A stretch of 64,000 bases of DNA, from positions 25,708 to 89,707 of the forward strand of contig CANPYR010000003.1 in assembly GCA_947588805.1 (NCBI GenBank). Reading direction: 5' to 3'. Origin of the DNA: an uncultured Clostridia bacterium. Lineage in GTDB: Bacteria; Bacillota; Clostridia; Oscillospirales; Ruminococcaceae. The position numbers and the translations under genes are program-made. The notes under the pieces were generated by a model, which worked only from the letters and a program-made list of their open reading frames with translations, had not been told where the DNA came from and did not search any database. Shown here in pieces: positions 8,694 to 18,536 of the stretch; within the stretch, counting starts at the first letter, position 1; each line of letters opens with the position of its first letter.

Positions 8694-9881
8694 CTATTCG
8701 TTAAGCCGCGCTTTGACCTCGCGGCCGTACATTTCGATCGCTTCATCCAAGGAGATCCTCCCGGACTGGTAAAGATCGATATCGTTTCTTTCGCTTAAGA
8801 TCTGATATTCATGCACGAATCCGTTCTCTGCGATCTCAAAAAAGTCGTTGAAAAGAGCGCTGTCCGTGAAATATTTCTCGCCGTAGTCCGACCTGTTCTT
8901 TTTGATGAAGGGATAGTTAAATATCTCATATATTCCCCCGTCGGTCATGTCGGAATAGTTCTCTGCGATCGTTTCAAGCACCTTTATCGCGTTCTCTTTA
9001 TTATCGCCGTAGGGATTTATATACGCAAAAACCGCGTTCACAAAATTTCCTTCGACTTTATCGGATATTTTCGGTATCGGAAGCGCCCGCCAGCCATCCG
9101 CTTCCCCCGAGTACTCCGAAAAATTTCCCTCGGCTGCCAAAACCGTGCTTTCGTCTGTCAGATCCTTTAAAGCGGCGCTTTCAAATCCCTTTACCGCCCC
9201 CGGAGTTTCGGAATATCTCTCAAACCCGCTCAGAAGCTCGGAATATATATGCCTGTAGATCTCGGTATCATAGTCGAACGAGCGGTTTTTAAAGTCGCAG
9301 TAGTATTTCTCGTACTGACAGTTTAAAAACGTGTAGAGATTGTCCGCGCGGGTATAAGCCTTTCTGGGGCCTTGATAATTTCTCACCCAGGAAAGATAAC
9401 CGTCTATACAGCTTATATCCGGCAGCTCGGGATATATTTCGTTAGGGACTGCTATCGCCGTCAAAGAAGACATTATCGGCATTAAAAACGTCTTTCCGTC
9501 AACGTTGCAAAAGCTTTCGAGATATTCAAAACAGCTCCCGTTATGCTTAATAATTTTTTCGGAAGTTATCGGCTCGCAGATCCCCTTTTCAAGAAGCTCC
9601 CGCGCTTCGGTTACGCTGAGAAAATATATATCCACGTCGCTGTCTCCGGCCAGAATCTTAAGTACAACGTCGGAATATCCGTAGCCCTCGACCGCTATCG
9701 GAATATCGGAATACTCCGAAAATCTGTCCAGCCTGACTATGCTGCTCAAAGCGCCGCCCTGTCCGCTGTAGGGATCGTTTATCACGATTTTTTCGCCGCT
9801 TGTATCAGACGTTTGCGCGGCTTTTGCGCCGCAGGAGCATAGAAAAATTGCTAAGGCCGTAAATGCAAAAAGTCTTTTCAT
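8694..9881 (-). CDS. Extracellular solute-binding lipoprotein (SBP 2)
   Basis: Lipobox FLCSCGAKA; SBP-like fold; C-terminus YQSGRISLDEAIEMYGREVKARLNE paralogous to upstream gene. Confidence 0.85.
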   Translation of the reverse strand: MKRLFAFTALAIFLCSCGAKAAQTSDTSGEKIVINDPYSGQGGALSSIVRLDRFSEYSDIPIAVEGYGYSDVVLKILAGDSDVDIYFLSVTEARELLEKGICEPITSEKIIKHNGSCFEYLESFCNVDGKTFLMPIMSSLTAIAVPNEIYPELPDISCIDGYLSWVRNYQGPRKAYTRADNLYTFLNCQYEKYYCDFKNRSFDYDTEIYRHIYSELLSGFERYSETPGAVKGFESAALKDLTDESTVLAAEGNFSEYSGEADGWRALPIPKISDKVEGNFVNAVFAYINPYGDNKENAIKVLETIAENYSDMTDGGIYEIFNYPFIKKNRSDYGEKYFTDSALFNDFFEIAENGFVHEYQILSERNDIDLYQSGRISLDEAIEMYGREVKARLNE

Positions 9882-9890
9882 TTTTCCTCC

Positions 9891-11306
9891 TCATTCCTTA
9901 AGATACGCATCTATCTGGCGGCTGTAAATTTCTATCGCTTCGTCGAGCGAAACTCTTCCCGACTGATAGTTTATAAAATCATCGGTTGAGCCGAGCGTAG
10001 ACGGAGCAAGCGCAGCGAAGCCGTTTTCCGCTATCTCAAAAACGTCTTTAAAGACCTGAGTATCGGTCATATAGCTTTCGGGATATCCGGAAATATCCTT
10101 TTTAAGAAACGGGCTGCCGTTCAGATAAGGATCTACCGACGCGTAGAAGTTTTCCGCGATATACTCAAGCGCCCTGACCGCCGCGCCGAAGTGCTCCGAG
10201 TAGGGATTCACGATCGCATATAGCGGCGAGCAGAGATCTTTTTCAATGGTTTCCGATATCCTCGGGATATGCGCCGCGCGCCAGTCGTTAATATCAAAAT
10301 CCGGTGTCCCTTCGGCAAACGGATCCGGAACCGATACCCACATAAGCGTCGAATAGTCGGTGGTTTTTGCCAAAAACATACTCTTTTGACTGTCGAGTAT
10401 GGTTCTGCTGACGTTCGGAGTATCAAGCGAGTTCGGGTTCACAAATCCCCTTGGCGCGGGAAGCGTTCCGTCAATAGCGCTGCCGTTAAGATTCCAGCCG
10501 TCGAAAAGGCTGTAAATTTCTCTGAAAAGCTCGGTATCATAGTCCGCTTTTTTATTCCCGAAGTCGCATACGAAGCTGTTATACTGCGCAAGATAGCTGT
10601 AAATCGGTCCCGCCCAGGAGGCGTACGATACCCTTTCGCCGCCGTAGCCCTCGACAAGGCTGTGAAAGTCCTTCATACAGGCTATATCTTCGCGTGAAAA
10701 TCCTATCTCTTCACATGCCTGTTCGGGATATAAAATAAACGAAACCTCGTTGCCTATCGGCATGGCGAGAACGTTCCCTTCGCCGTCACGGCAAAGCTCT
10801 GATATATAGTCGAAGCACTCCGAGTTAAAGCCGTCGATGATATCAGATCCCAACGGCAAAAGCAGCCCCTTTTCTTTAAGCCTTTCAAGATACGCCGCCG
10901 TGACCACATATATATCCACGTCCTTATCCCGAGCCGTTATCTTAAGAGCGACTTCGTTCGGACCGTACTGCGCAAATCTTGCCCCGAGTCCCGAAAGAGC
11001 GGCGGCTTCGGTAAAAGCTTTATCGTCGAAATAGCTCTTATATCCCCAGCCGCTCACGGTTAGAACCGTCGAGTCCGGCTTTGGCTCGGCGTTCCCGCCG
11101 CCGGGTAGGGTTTCAAGCGTGACCGCAGGCTCGGTCTCCTTCGGATTTATCCGCCAGTATACCCCTTCCGAGGCAGGATCCGAGGAGCCGCCCTCGGTAT
11201 TTTTCGGCAGGGCTTCGGCGCCGCCGCTTTTGCACCCGGTGAAAAGCAGCAGCGCCGTCAGAATGAAAGAAATAATTTCTGAAAATCCGCATTTCATTTT
11301 TCGCAT
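9891..11306 (-). CDS. Extracellular solute-binding lipoprotein (SBP 1)
   Basis: Lipobox LLLFTGCKSGG; C-terminus YQSGRVSLDEAIEIYSRQIDAYLKE; tandem paralogue of 8694-9881. Confidence 0.85.
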   Translation of the reverse strand: MRKMKCGFSEIISFILTALLLFTGCKSGGAEALPKNTEGGSSDPASEGVYWRINPKETEPAVTLETLPGGGNAEPKPDSTVLTVSGWGYKSYFDDKAFTEAAALSGLGARFAQYGPNEVALKITARDKDVDIYVVTAAYLERLKEKGLLLPLGSDIIDGFNSECFDYISELCRDGEGNVLAMPIGNEVSFILYPEQACEEIGFSREDIACMKDFHSLVEGYGGERVSYASWAGPIYSYLAQYNSFVCDFGNKKADYDTELFREIYSLFDGWNLNGSAIDGTLPAPRGFVNPNSLDTPNVSRTILDSQKSMFLAKTTDYSTLMWVSVPDPFAEGTPDFDINDWRAAHIPRISETIEKDLCSPLYAIVNPYSEHFGAAVRALEYIAENFYASVDPYLNGSPFLKKDISGYPESYMTDTQVFKDVFEIAENGFAALAPSTLGSTDDFINYQSGRVSLDEAIEIYSRQIDAYLKE

Positions 11307-11374
11307 GATTGTAACCTCCTGAAAGTGTTTACACTATTAAAACGAAATTTTCAGAAGAATCGCTACAAAAAAAT

Positions 11375-12076
11375 TTATCCCGTGACATTTTCGGCGATTT
11401 TAACAATTTCACTCTCGCTGAGTTGTCCACTCAGACTAAAAGCGTAGTCCCCGTCGTACCATACGATATAGCTCCACATCCCCGCGCCGTCCGACGACAT
11501 ATAAAGATAGTAGGTCCTTTCGCCGACAGTTTTCTCCTTGAATTCCCGGCCGTTTTTATATACCGAGAGGGTGCACTTTGAAGCGATACCGTATTCAAAG
11601 ACTATGGAGTCGTTGACTTCGTTTCGGTAGCTTAAGCTCATAAGCGCGTCCGCGACATAGTCGATGTTTCGCAGCCTATAACCCTTGGGGACGTATCCGA
11701 GCCGCTTGCCGTCGTCAAGTTCGCCGTCAAATTCTCCACGGTAGGAGAAGCTGTCATGATCCGAAAATACTTCTCTTATCGCTTCGCCGACCGCCGCGTA
11801 TATTTTCGGCTGCGTGAGGAGCATGACAAAGCATATCCCGAGAACCGAAGCCGCCGCGACCGCGCCTGTTCTTACCAGTCTTGCAAAGCTCTTAAGCGCT
11901 TCTTTTCCGCTTACAGAGCGCTTTATCCCCAAAATTTTCCTCTCAAAGCCCTCCGAAAAGCCGTGCGTTTCATCGCCCGCTCCGAGATCCTCAAGCTCTT
12001 TCAAACAGTCCTCTATCAGCGTCTCGCGAAGAAAGCCGTCCCAAAGTCTCTCGTTTGCCCTATCGCTAAATCTCAT
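11375..12076 (-). CDS. Anti-sigma-factor-like protein with DUF4367-like extracytoplasmic domain
   Basis: Cytoplasmic N-term, one TM (AVAAASVLGICFVMLLTQ), then GYVPKGYRLRNIDYVADALMSLSYRN...; overlaps sigma gene stop by 4 nt. Confidence 0.75.
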   Translation of the reverse strand: MRFSDRANERLWDGFLRETLIEDCLKELEDLGAGDETHGFSEGFERKILGIKRSVSGKEALKSFARLVRTGAVAAASVLGICFVMLLTQPKIYAAVGEAIREVFSDHDSFSYRGEFDGELDDGKRLGYVPKGYRLRNIDYVADALMSLSYRNEVNDSIVFEYGIASKCTLSVYKNGREFKEKTVGERTYYLYMSSDGAGMWSYIVWYDGDYAFSLSGQLSESEIVKIAENVTG

Positions 12077-12624
12077 ATCTCGTAACCCGCCTCCTCAAGC
12101 TTCTTTTTTAAAATCAGTTTTGCGCGGTAAACCCTCATCTGCGCGTTCTTTTCGCTTATCCCCAGAAGCTCCGCGATCTCCGAGTTCTTAAACCCGTATA
12201 CATATTTAAGCTTAAGCGCGTCGCTGTAGATCTTATCCATAGACGAAATCGCTTCAGAAACGATACCCGCCCCGCCGTACATGACCTCGCCGACGTCGGG
12301 CATTTTCAGGCTTTCCGGCGCTGCTGTTTCTTCATCAAACGTCACGAAAGCTCCGGGATTTTCCTTTCTAAGGATATCTATCGCGGTGTTTCTAACAATA
12401 ATAACGATAAAAGAAGCCGATTTGCTACAAACCGGTTCGGAAAACCGGGAAATATTTTTTGCGATCTTTAAAAAGCTCTCCTGAACGGCTTCCTCGGTGA
12501 GCGCTTCGCGGCGCAGCACCGACATAGCCGCCCGGAACATCAGTTCCCGGTATTCATTATAAATCGCGTTAAATTTCTCCCTGTCGCTCGGCGAATCGAT
12601 CAGGGCAAGATATAAACTGAGCAT
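12073..12624 (-). CDS. ECF-type RNA polymerase sigma factor
   Basis: YRELMFRAAMSVLRREALTEEAVQESFLKIAKNI...LKLKYVYGFKNSEIAELLGISEKNAQMRVYRAKLILKKKL (region 2 and region 4 HTH). Confidence 0.93.
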   Translation of the reverse strand: MLSLYLALIDSPSDREKFNAIYNEYRELMFRAAMSVLRREALTEEAVQESFLKIAKNISRFSEPVCSKSASFIVIIVRNTAIDILRKENPGAFVTFDEETAAPESLKMPDVGEVMYGGAGIVSEAISSMDKIYSDALKLKYVYGFKNSEIAELLGISEKNAQMRVYRAKLILKKKLEEAGYEI

Positions 12625-12898
12625 TTTTTCACTCCTTTGGGAATGTGGGGCGAGGTTTTTGGGGAGGAGCAGGGGATGGAAATTATGATTTATGGATTTT
12701 TAGTTATGCCGGTTTTATATTATAGCGCATGTGGGGGTATGCAGTCAAGATTTATTATTGTTTTTTGAGACAAAGTCGGATATCTCTAACCTAAAAAATA
12801 ATTGCAAATATAACTTGACTTTAAAATCAGCCGTAAAATGACCTGCAAGCTTTTTCGGAATTAAGTTTCATTTTCTCTGAATTTTACTTAATCTCATC

Positions 12899-12927
12899 TT
12901 GAAATTCAGCTCAGTTTGGTGTATAAT
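12899..12927 (+). promoter_or_regulatory. Sigma-A-type promoter of the DUF5060/DUF4038 gene
   Basis: TTGAAA-N17-TATAAT. Confidence 0.7.
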
Positions 12928-12952
12928 CATAAAAAACCTTGGAGGCTGCGCC

Positions 12953-14455
12953 ATGAAATATACCAAATCTGTTGAAAAATGGGGAATATTTGAGCTTAGC
13001 TGCGAGGGGCTTACCTCGGGAAATCCTTTCGTGGATCATCACATTACCGCGACGTTTGAGGGCGAGCATGAGAGCAAGACCGTGGCGGGATTTTACGATG
13101 GAGACGGGATCTATAAAGTCCGTTTCATGCCGTCGTATGAGGGCGCTTACCGCTTCACCGTTTCGGGGAATTTCTCGGGAGAGAGCTATTCCGGGGAGTT
13201 TGAAGTGACCGCTCCGTCGGCCGAAAACCACGGTCCCGTGCGGGTTTGCAGGACTTTTCACTTCGCATATGCCGACGGAACGCCGTATTACCCGATCGGC
13301 ACGACCTGCTACGTCTGGGAGCTTCAAAGCGATGAGCTCATCGCCCAAACTCTTAATACGCTTAAGCGATCTCCCTTCAACAAAATCCGCTTCTGCGTGT
13401 TCCCGAAGAGCTACTGCTACAACTCGCGCGAGCCGCGCTCCTACCCATACGAGGGCAGACCGGTCGACGGAAGCCTTGTGAACGAGGACAACGTCTGGGG
13501 TTTTAAACCCGACTCAAAGGGCAATTGCTGGGATTTCTCACGCTTCAATCCCGAGCATTTTCAGCATATTGAAAAGTGCATTTCAGAGCTTCAGCGGCTC
13601 GGTATCGAAGCTGACATAATCCTCTTCCACCCCTACGACAGGTGGGGATTCTCGACCATGACCGCCGAACAAAACGAGCTATATCTGCGATATGTAGCTG
13701 CAAGATTTTCAGCATACCGCAACATCTGGTGGTCGTTTGCAAACGAGTACGATTTCATCGGGAGCAAGACCGAAGCGGATTGGGAACGCTTTGCCGAGAT
13801 AATCTGTGAAAGCGATCTCTATGATCATCTCCGCTCAATACATAACGGGGTTAAGTTTTACGACCACGCCCGCCCGTGGATAACTCACTGCAGCGTCCAG
13901 CGCACGCCCGAGGGGACTGCGGACTGGCGCAAAACCTATCAAAAGCCGGTCGTCATCGACGAGATGCAGTACGAGGGCAACATTCAGTTCGCATGGGGCA
14001 ACATCTCGGCGCAGGAGCTTGTAAAACGGCACTGGGAAGCGCTTTGCAGGGGCGGCTATGGCGGGCATGGCGAGACATATGTCGGGGAAAACCTATGGTG
14101 GGCGCACGGCGGCGAGTTAAAGGGCGAAAGTCCCGCGCGTATCGCCTTTATGCGCAAGATTTTAGAGGAAGCTCCTGCCGGCGGTTTTAACCCGAAAAAC
14201 ATGGAATGGGACGAGATTTGCGTTGTTCCCGAGGACGAAACTGCCGAAAAAGAGAGCGGGTATCACCTGTTTTACTATGGCATAAACCGCCCGGCTTTCA
14301 GATACTATCACATTGATGATGTGAACCGATATAGCGTTGAAGTTATTGATACTTGGAACATGACGGTTACAAAGGCCGGCGAGTTTAAGGGCAGGTTCCG
14401 CGTAGACCTGCCGGGACGGGAATATATGGCGGTGAGGGTGAAAAAATGCGAATGA
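12953..14455 (+). CDS. DUF5060/DUF4038-type glycoside hydrolase-like protein
   Basis: MKYTKSVEKWGIFELSCEG...NPFVDHHITATFEG...GDGIYKVRFMPSYEGAYRF... then TIM-barrel-like YADGTPYYPIGTTCYVWELQSDELIAQTLNTLKRSPFNKIRFCVFPK; GGAGG RBS before ATG 12953. Confidence 0.88.
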   Translation: MKYTKSVEKWGIFELSCEGLTSGNPFVDHHITATFEGEHESKTVAGFYDGDGIYKVRFMPSYEGAYRFTVSGNFSGESYSGEFEVTAPSAENHGPVRVCRTFHFAYADGTPYYPIGTTCYVWELQSDELIAQTLNTLKRSPFNKIRFCVFPKSYCYNSREPRSYPYEGRPVDGSLVNEDNVWGFKPDSKGNCWDFSRFNPEHFQHIEKCISELQRLGIEADIILFHPYDRWGFSTMTAEQNELYLRYVAARFSAYRNIWWSFANEYDFIGSKTEADWERFAEIICESDLYDHLRSIHNGVKFYDHARPWITHCSVQRTPEGTADWRKTYQKPVVIDEMQYEGNIQFAWGNISAQELVKRHWEALCRGGYGGHGETYVGENLWWAHGGELKGESPARIAFMRKILEEAPAGGFNPKNMEWDEICVVPEDETAEKESGYHLFYYGINRPAFRYYHIDDVNRYSVEVIDTWNMTVTKAGEFKGRFRVDLPGREYMAVRVKKCE

Positions 14456-14496
14456 TTTTGCCCACTCAATTTAGCTTAACGTTCGCTTAATAATCA

Positions 14497-15105
14497 CTAA
14501 ATCATTTCATTTGTCACAAGTTTCCATGAAGAAAACGCTTGCGCCGATCTCACCATGTCCTCAAATCCGTTAATTTCGGTGATCTCCCGCCCTGTAATAT
14601 AGCGCGCTACATAATCGCCGCCGTCCGCCGTTATTCTGTTGCCGGTAAAATCGTGACCGTCTCCCCGAATAATCTTGTTCAACGTTTCGTTTCCGTAATG
14701 TCCTTTCTCATAAACAGTTATCACCAGCTCATCGTTAAGCTGTTTATTATAGAACCGGGCCTCCATAACCCCGTCTTTTCCCTCGCCATAGATGGCAACG
14801 TCGCCTTCAAGCTCGTATCCCTCTATGATTTTGGCGGGGAACAACGCGCCGAACGGCTCAGTTGACGGGACGTCCTCCCAAGCAACCGACGTATAATGCT
14901 CCGGTTCATGGACTACATCGTCGCCGGGTATAAGCGACCGGCAGAGTATGCCTGTTACAGCGGTTCCGATAATAAGGCAAAGGCAAGCCGCCGCAGCGCC
15001 CCGTTTAAGCCAAGCCTTAACGCGCCGTTTCCGATAAGCGACGGCTTCCATAATAAATTTATCGTTTACTTTTCCCAGCGCGTTTGAAAATGTATCGGCG
15101 TTCAT
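14497..15105 (-). CDS. Anti-sigma-factor-like membrane protein
   Basis: Single TM (AAAACLCLIIGTAVTGILC) and extracytoplasmic domain; overlaps the sigma gene stop. Confidence 0.65.
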   Translation of the reverse strand: MNADTFSNALGKVNDKFIMEAVAYRKRRVKAWLKRGAAAACLCLIIGTAVTGILCRSLIPGDDVVHEPEHYTSVAWEDVPSTEPFGALFPAKIIEGYELEGDVAIYGEGKDGVMEARFYNKQLNDELVITVYEKGHYGNETLNKIIRGDGHDFTGNRITADGGDYVARYITGREITEINGFEDMVRSAQAFSSWKLVTNEMI

Positions 15106-15659
15106 ATTTCATACCCTCTTTCTTTCAAATATTTTTGAAGTTGTTTCCTGATCCGCGTCAGCTTCACGGATACATTCTTTTCCGAAACCCCTGTCTGCTC
15201 CGCAATTTCCGCATAGCTGTCGGAGAACCAATAACGGCGCATGAAAATAACCCTGTTTTCTGCGGACAGCGTTTCAAGGAATTTTTCGAGTGTCTGTATC
15301 AGTTCCTTTTCATCTATTTCCGTATCGACGGTACGATGGGAAGCGAGACAATCCTCCAGCTCGTCCAATGCCACCGCGTAATAGCAGCTCCGCTTCCGGG
15401 CGGTATTCGCGTGATAGCGCATGACGGAAAGATTACGGACGATCCTGCACAGGAACGCAAGAAGCGGATCAGGCCGCGCCGGAGGAATCGCGTTCCACGT
15501 TCCAAGATAAGCGTCGTTCACACATTCCTCTGCGTCTTGCAGATTGTTTAATATGCTGTACGAGAGCCTGCGACACGTCTTTCCGTATTTCCTGTCAAGT
15601 TCCTTGATCGCCTGTTCTGAACGTGCAAAGAATAATTCGATAATTGATACGTCGTCCAC
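15102..15659 (-). CDS. ECF-type RNA polymerase sigma factor
   Basis: NLQDAEECVNDAYLGTWNAIPPARPDPLLAFLCRIVRNLSV...RRYWFSDSYAEIAEQTGVSEKNVSVKLTRIRKQL. Confidence 0.95.
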   Translation of the reverse strand: MDDVSIIELFFARSEQAIKELDRKYGKTCRRLSYSILNNLQDAEECVNDAYLGTWNAIPPARPDPLLAFLCRIVRNLSVMRYHANTARKRSCYYAVALDELEDCLASHRTVDTEIDEKELIQTLEKFLETLSAENRVIFMRRYWFSDSYAEIAEQTGVSEKNVSVKLTRIRKQLQKYLKERGYEI

Positions 15660-15813
15660 TTGCGACCTCCTTTCCCCCCTCCAATTATGTACTATGGATT
15701 CATCTGCAAAAACTACGTCAAGTCCGAAAATTGTTCAAAAAGTTTTTTCGCTCAATATTTAATCCGACATGAAAGACCGGATCTAATTATAAATCTTAAA
15801 AAATAAGCAAGAT

Positions 15814-15844
15814 AAAACCCATCGGGAGAAGCCGATGGGTTTTT
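15814..15844. terminator. Rho-independent terminator (works as hairpin on both strands)
   Basis: AAAACCCATCGG-GAGAAG-CCGATGGGTTTT. Confidence 0.85.
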
Positions 15845-15935
15845 ACATATTCGGAATTTGCGGCCATAAAGGACCGATCATTCGTCCTCAAAGATCTTTC
15901 CTTACAGACAAATCTCAACGCCGCGCCGCTTTCCC

Positions 15936-17732
15936 CTACTCGATCGCTTCAAAATCTGCGGCGCCATGCTTGCACAGCGGGCATACGAAGTCCTCCGGAA
16001 GCTCGTCTCCCTCATACACATACCCGCAGATCTTGCATACAAAGCCTTTCTTTCCTTCGGTCTTCGGCTTCGGCTTTACGTTCTGATGGTAATACGCATA
16101 CGTCATAGACTCCGCGTCGGATATTACCCTCGCTTCCGTTACGCTGCAGATAAACATCCCGTGCGTGCCGAGGTCCACATAGCTCTCGACTTTAAGAGAC
16201 ATAAACGCGTTTATATATCTCGGCAGGAACACAAGCCCGTTATCCGAGCGAAGCTTCTCGCTGTCGCCGAATTTGTCAACCGCGCGCCCGCTTTGGAACC
16301 CGAAGGTCTCGAACACCTTGAACGGCGCGTCGACCGACAGGCAGCATACGTTCATCTTTCCGGTCTGCTTGATAACGTGGTGGGAATAGTTTTCTTTGTT
16401 TATGCTTACCGCGACTCTCAAAGGGCTGTCGGTGAGCTGAGAAACGGTGTTTACGATAAGGCCGTTGTCCTTGCTTCCGTCGTTGGAAGTCACTACGTAC
16501 AGCCCGTAACCGATTCGGTTTAACGCGGTCATGTCCTGCTTGTTCGCGGTCTTATCCGACTGGGCGATGTAGTCCATGCAAAGCTCGTCTGAAAGCTCGT
16601 CGATCTGTTTGCGGCTGTCGTCGCTGAGAGCCGAGAGCAGCTTAACCGTGGTTTTTGCATAGGTAATATTCTTGCACGGCTCGAGCATAGAGCTCATTAC
16701 CTTCGCCGCCATCGGCGCCCAAGAACCGTTTTCCATCATCGCTACGGTGCGGTTTTGGTATCCTCTTTCGGTGAGGTGATTTATAAATTCTCTCATGAAC
16801 GGGAAGATCTCGGCGTTGTAGGTTGTAGTCGCTAAAACGAGCTTGTTATATCTGAAAGCGTCCTCTACGGCTTCGGCCATGTCCTCTCTCGCAAGATCCG
16901 TTACCACTACCTTCGGGCAGCCCTTTTCCCTGAGCTTATCCGCAAGAAGCATTACCGCGTCCTTTGTATGACCGTAAACGGAGGTGTAAGCGATCATTAT
17001 TCCTTCGGATTCCGGTCTGTAGCTCGACCAGATATCGTAAAGGCCGATATAGTGCCCGAGATCTTCATTAAGAACCGGGCCGTGAGTCGGGCAGATCACG
17101 GAAATATCGAGCCCCGCGGCCTTTTGAAGGAGCTTTTGCACCTGAGCGCCGTATTTTCCCACGATACCGATATAATATCTTCTTGCTTCGCAGTCCCATT
17201 CTTCTTCGATATCGTTAGCGCCGAATTTTCCGAATCCGTCAGCCGAGAACAGAACTTTATCGCAGGAATCGTATGTCACGATTACCTCCGGCCAATGGAC
17301 CATAGGCGCGGTGACGAAGGCGAGGGTATGCTTGCCGAGCGAAAGGGTATCGCCCTCGCCGACGACTATTCTTCTCTCGGAATAATCGGTTCCGAAGAAC
17401 TGCTTCATCATCGTAAAAGCCTTAGCGGAAGCGACTATCTGAGCTTCGGGATAAATCTTCGCGAAATTCGCGATATTCCCGGCGTGATCCGGCTCCATAT
17501 GCTGGACGATGAGATAGTCGGGCTTTTTGCCGCCGAGAGCGGAAGCGATATTGTCGAGCCACTCGTGCGAGAATCGGATATCGACGGTATCCATTATCGC
17601 GGTCTTTTCGTCAAGGATGGCGTAAGAGTTATAAGCCATCCCGTTCGGCACAACGTACTGTCCCTCGAACAGGTCGATATCGTGGTCGTTTACGCCGATG
17701 TAGATAATGTCGTTTGAAACCTTTGTGTTCAT
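15936..17732 (-). CDS. Flavodiiron protein fused to flavin-reductase and rubredoxin domains
   Basis: MBL core HMEPDHAGNIANF; flavodoxin YTSVYGHTKDAV; flavin reductase MTALNRIGYGLYVVTSNDGSKDNGLIVNTVSQLT; rubredoxin FVCKICGYVYEGDELPEDFVCPLCKHGAADFEAIE. Confidence 0.95.
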   Translation of the reverse strand: MNTKVSNDIIYIGVNDHDIDLFEGQYVVPNGMAYNSYAILDEKTAIMDTVDIRFSHEWLDNIASALGGKKPDYLIVQHMEPDHAGNIANFAKIYPEAQIVASAKAFTMMKQFFGTDYSERRIVVGEGDTLSLGKHTLAFVTAPMVHWPEVIVTYDSCDKVLFSADGFGKFGANDIEEEWDCEARRYYIGIVGKYGAQVQKLLQKAAGLDISVICPTHGPVLNEDLGHYIGLYDIWSSYRPESEGIMIAYTSVYGHTKDAVMLLADKLREKGCPKVVVTDLAREDMAEAVEDAFRYNKLVLATTTYNAEIFPFMREFINHLTERGYQNRTVAMMENGSWAPMAAKVMSSMLEPCKNITYAKTTVKLLSALSDDSRKQIDELSDELCMDYIAQSDKTANKQDMTALNRIGYGLYVVTSNDGSKDNGLIVNTVSQLTDSPLRVAVSINKENYSHHVIKQTGKMNVCCLSVDAPFKVFETFGFQSGRAVDKFGDSEKLRSDNGLVFLPRYINAFMSLKVESYVDLGTHGMFICSVTEARVISDAESMTYAYYHQNVKPKPKTEGKKGFVCKICGYVYEGDELPEDFVCPLCKHGAADFEAIE

Positions 17733-18061
17733 ATATAATTCCTCCTTGAATTATTTGCTTGTATCAGTATAGCACGTCGGAGCGATTTTGTAAAGGGATA
17801 TGAGGGAAAAAGATTGGAAGGTTTTAAGAACCGGCGTAAGGATTCGGAAAAGCCGGGATATGCCGGCAGGGTTTAGGGCGACGGTAGGGCGGGAATTTGC
17901 TGTAAGTCCCAACAAAGGCGGCGAATCCCGCCGCCGCATACGCCCCAAGTCCTCCCCGCGTGCAGACCCCCTCATAAAACATCAAAAAGCAGACGAAGAA
18001 CCGTCTGCATTTTGCGTATAGAAGCGCGCATATTAAATTCAGCTTGCAGATAAATCGGAAT

Positions 18062-18478
18062 TTACATTCTTATAAAAGCACAGCAACCCATATCATCAGC
18101 TTTTACGAATCCTGCCGACTGATAAAAAGAAACCGTTTTAGCTGTATTATCTGTCATCAGCTCAATTTGGCAGACGTCAGAAAATCGTTCCATAATCTCA
18201 CGAAGAAGCTGAGTTCCTATCCCTTTGCGCTGATATTCAGGGTAAACCAAAATGTCTTGTATAAAAACAACGGAAGATCCATCACCTGCCGTACGAATAA
18301 CACCGATCAGTTTATCGCCGTCATAAGCCCCCAAAATAAGCAAAGAATTTTCATACGCGTTTTTCAGCATCTCGGGTCGTTGCGTGTAATTCGTCCGGCC
18401 GACACGGTCATAAAGATCAAGAAGCACATCTAATTCAAAAGTCGTTAACTCACGAATTACCATTTCTTTTTCCTCCAC
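18062..18478 (-). CDS. GNAT family N-acetyltransferase
   Basis: VVFIQDILVYPEYQRKGIGTQLLREIMERF ... YQSAGFV. Confidence 0.92.
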   Translation of the reverse strand: MEEKEMVIRELTTFELDVLLDLYDRVGRTNYTQRPEMLKNAYENSLLILGAYDGDKLIGVIRTAGDGSSVVFIQDILVYPEYQRKGIGTQLLREIMERFSDVCQIELMTDNTAKTVSFYQSAGFVKADDMGCCAFIRM

Positions 18479-18536
18479 AAACGCCGATTTATCACACCTA
18501 CCGTCATATCGTCAAGCCCCCTCTGTCAATCCTTCG

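Noticed and set aside
6703-12624. Missing ABC ATPase taken as evidence of a non-functional transporter
   Set aside because: Many Firmicute sugar importers lack a linked ATPase and use a shared MsmX-like one, so absence alone is not anomalous.
16968-17717. 249-aa plus-strand ORF
   Set aside because: Antisense to the flavodiiron fusion gene, which is unambiguous.
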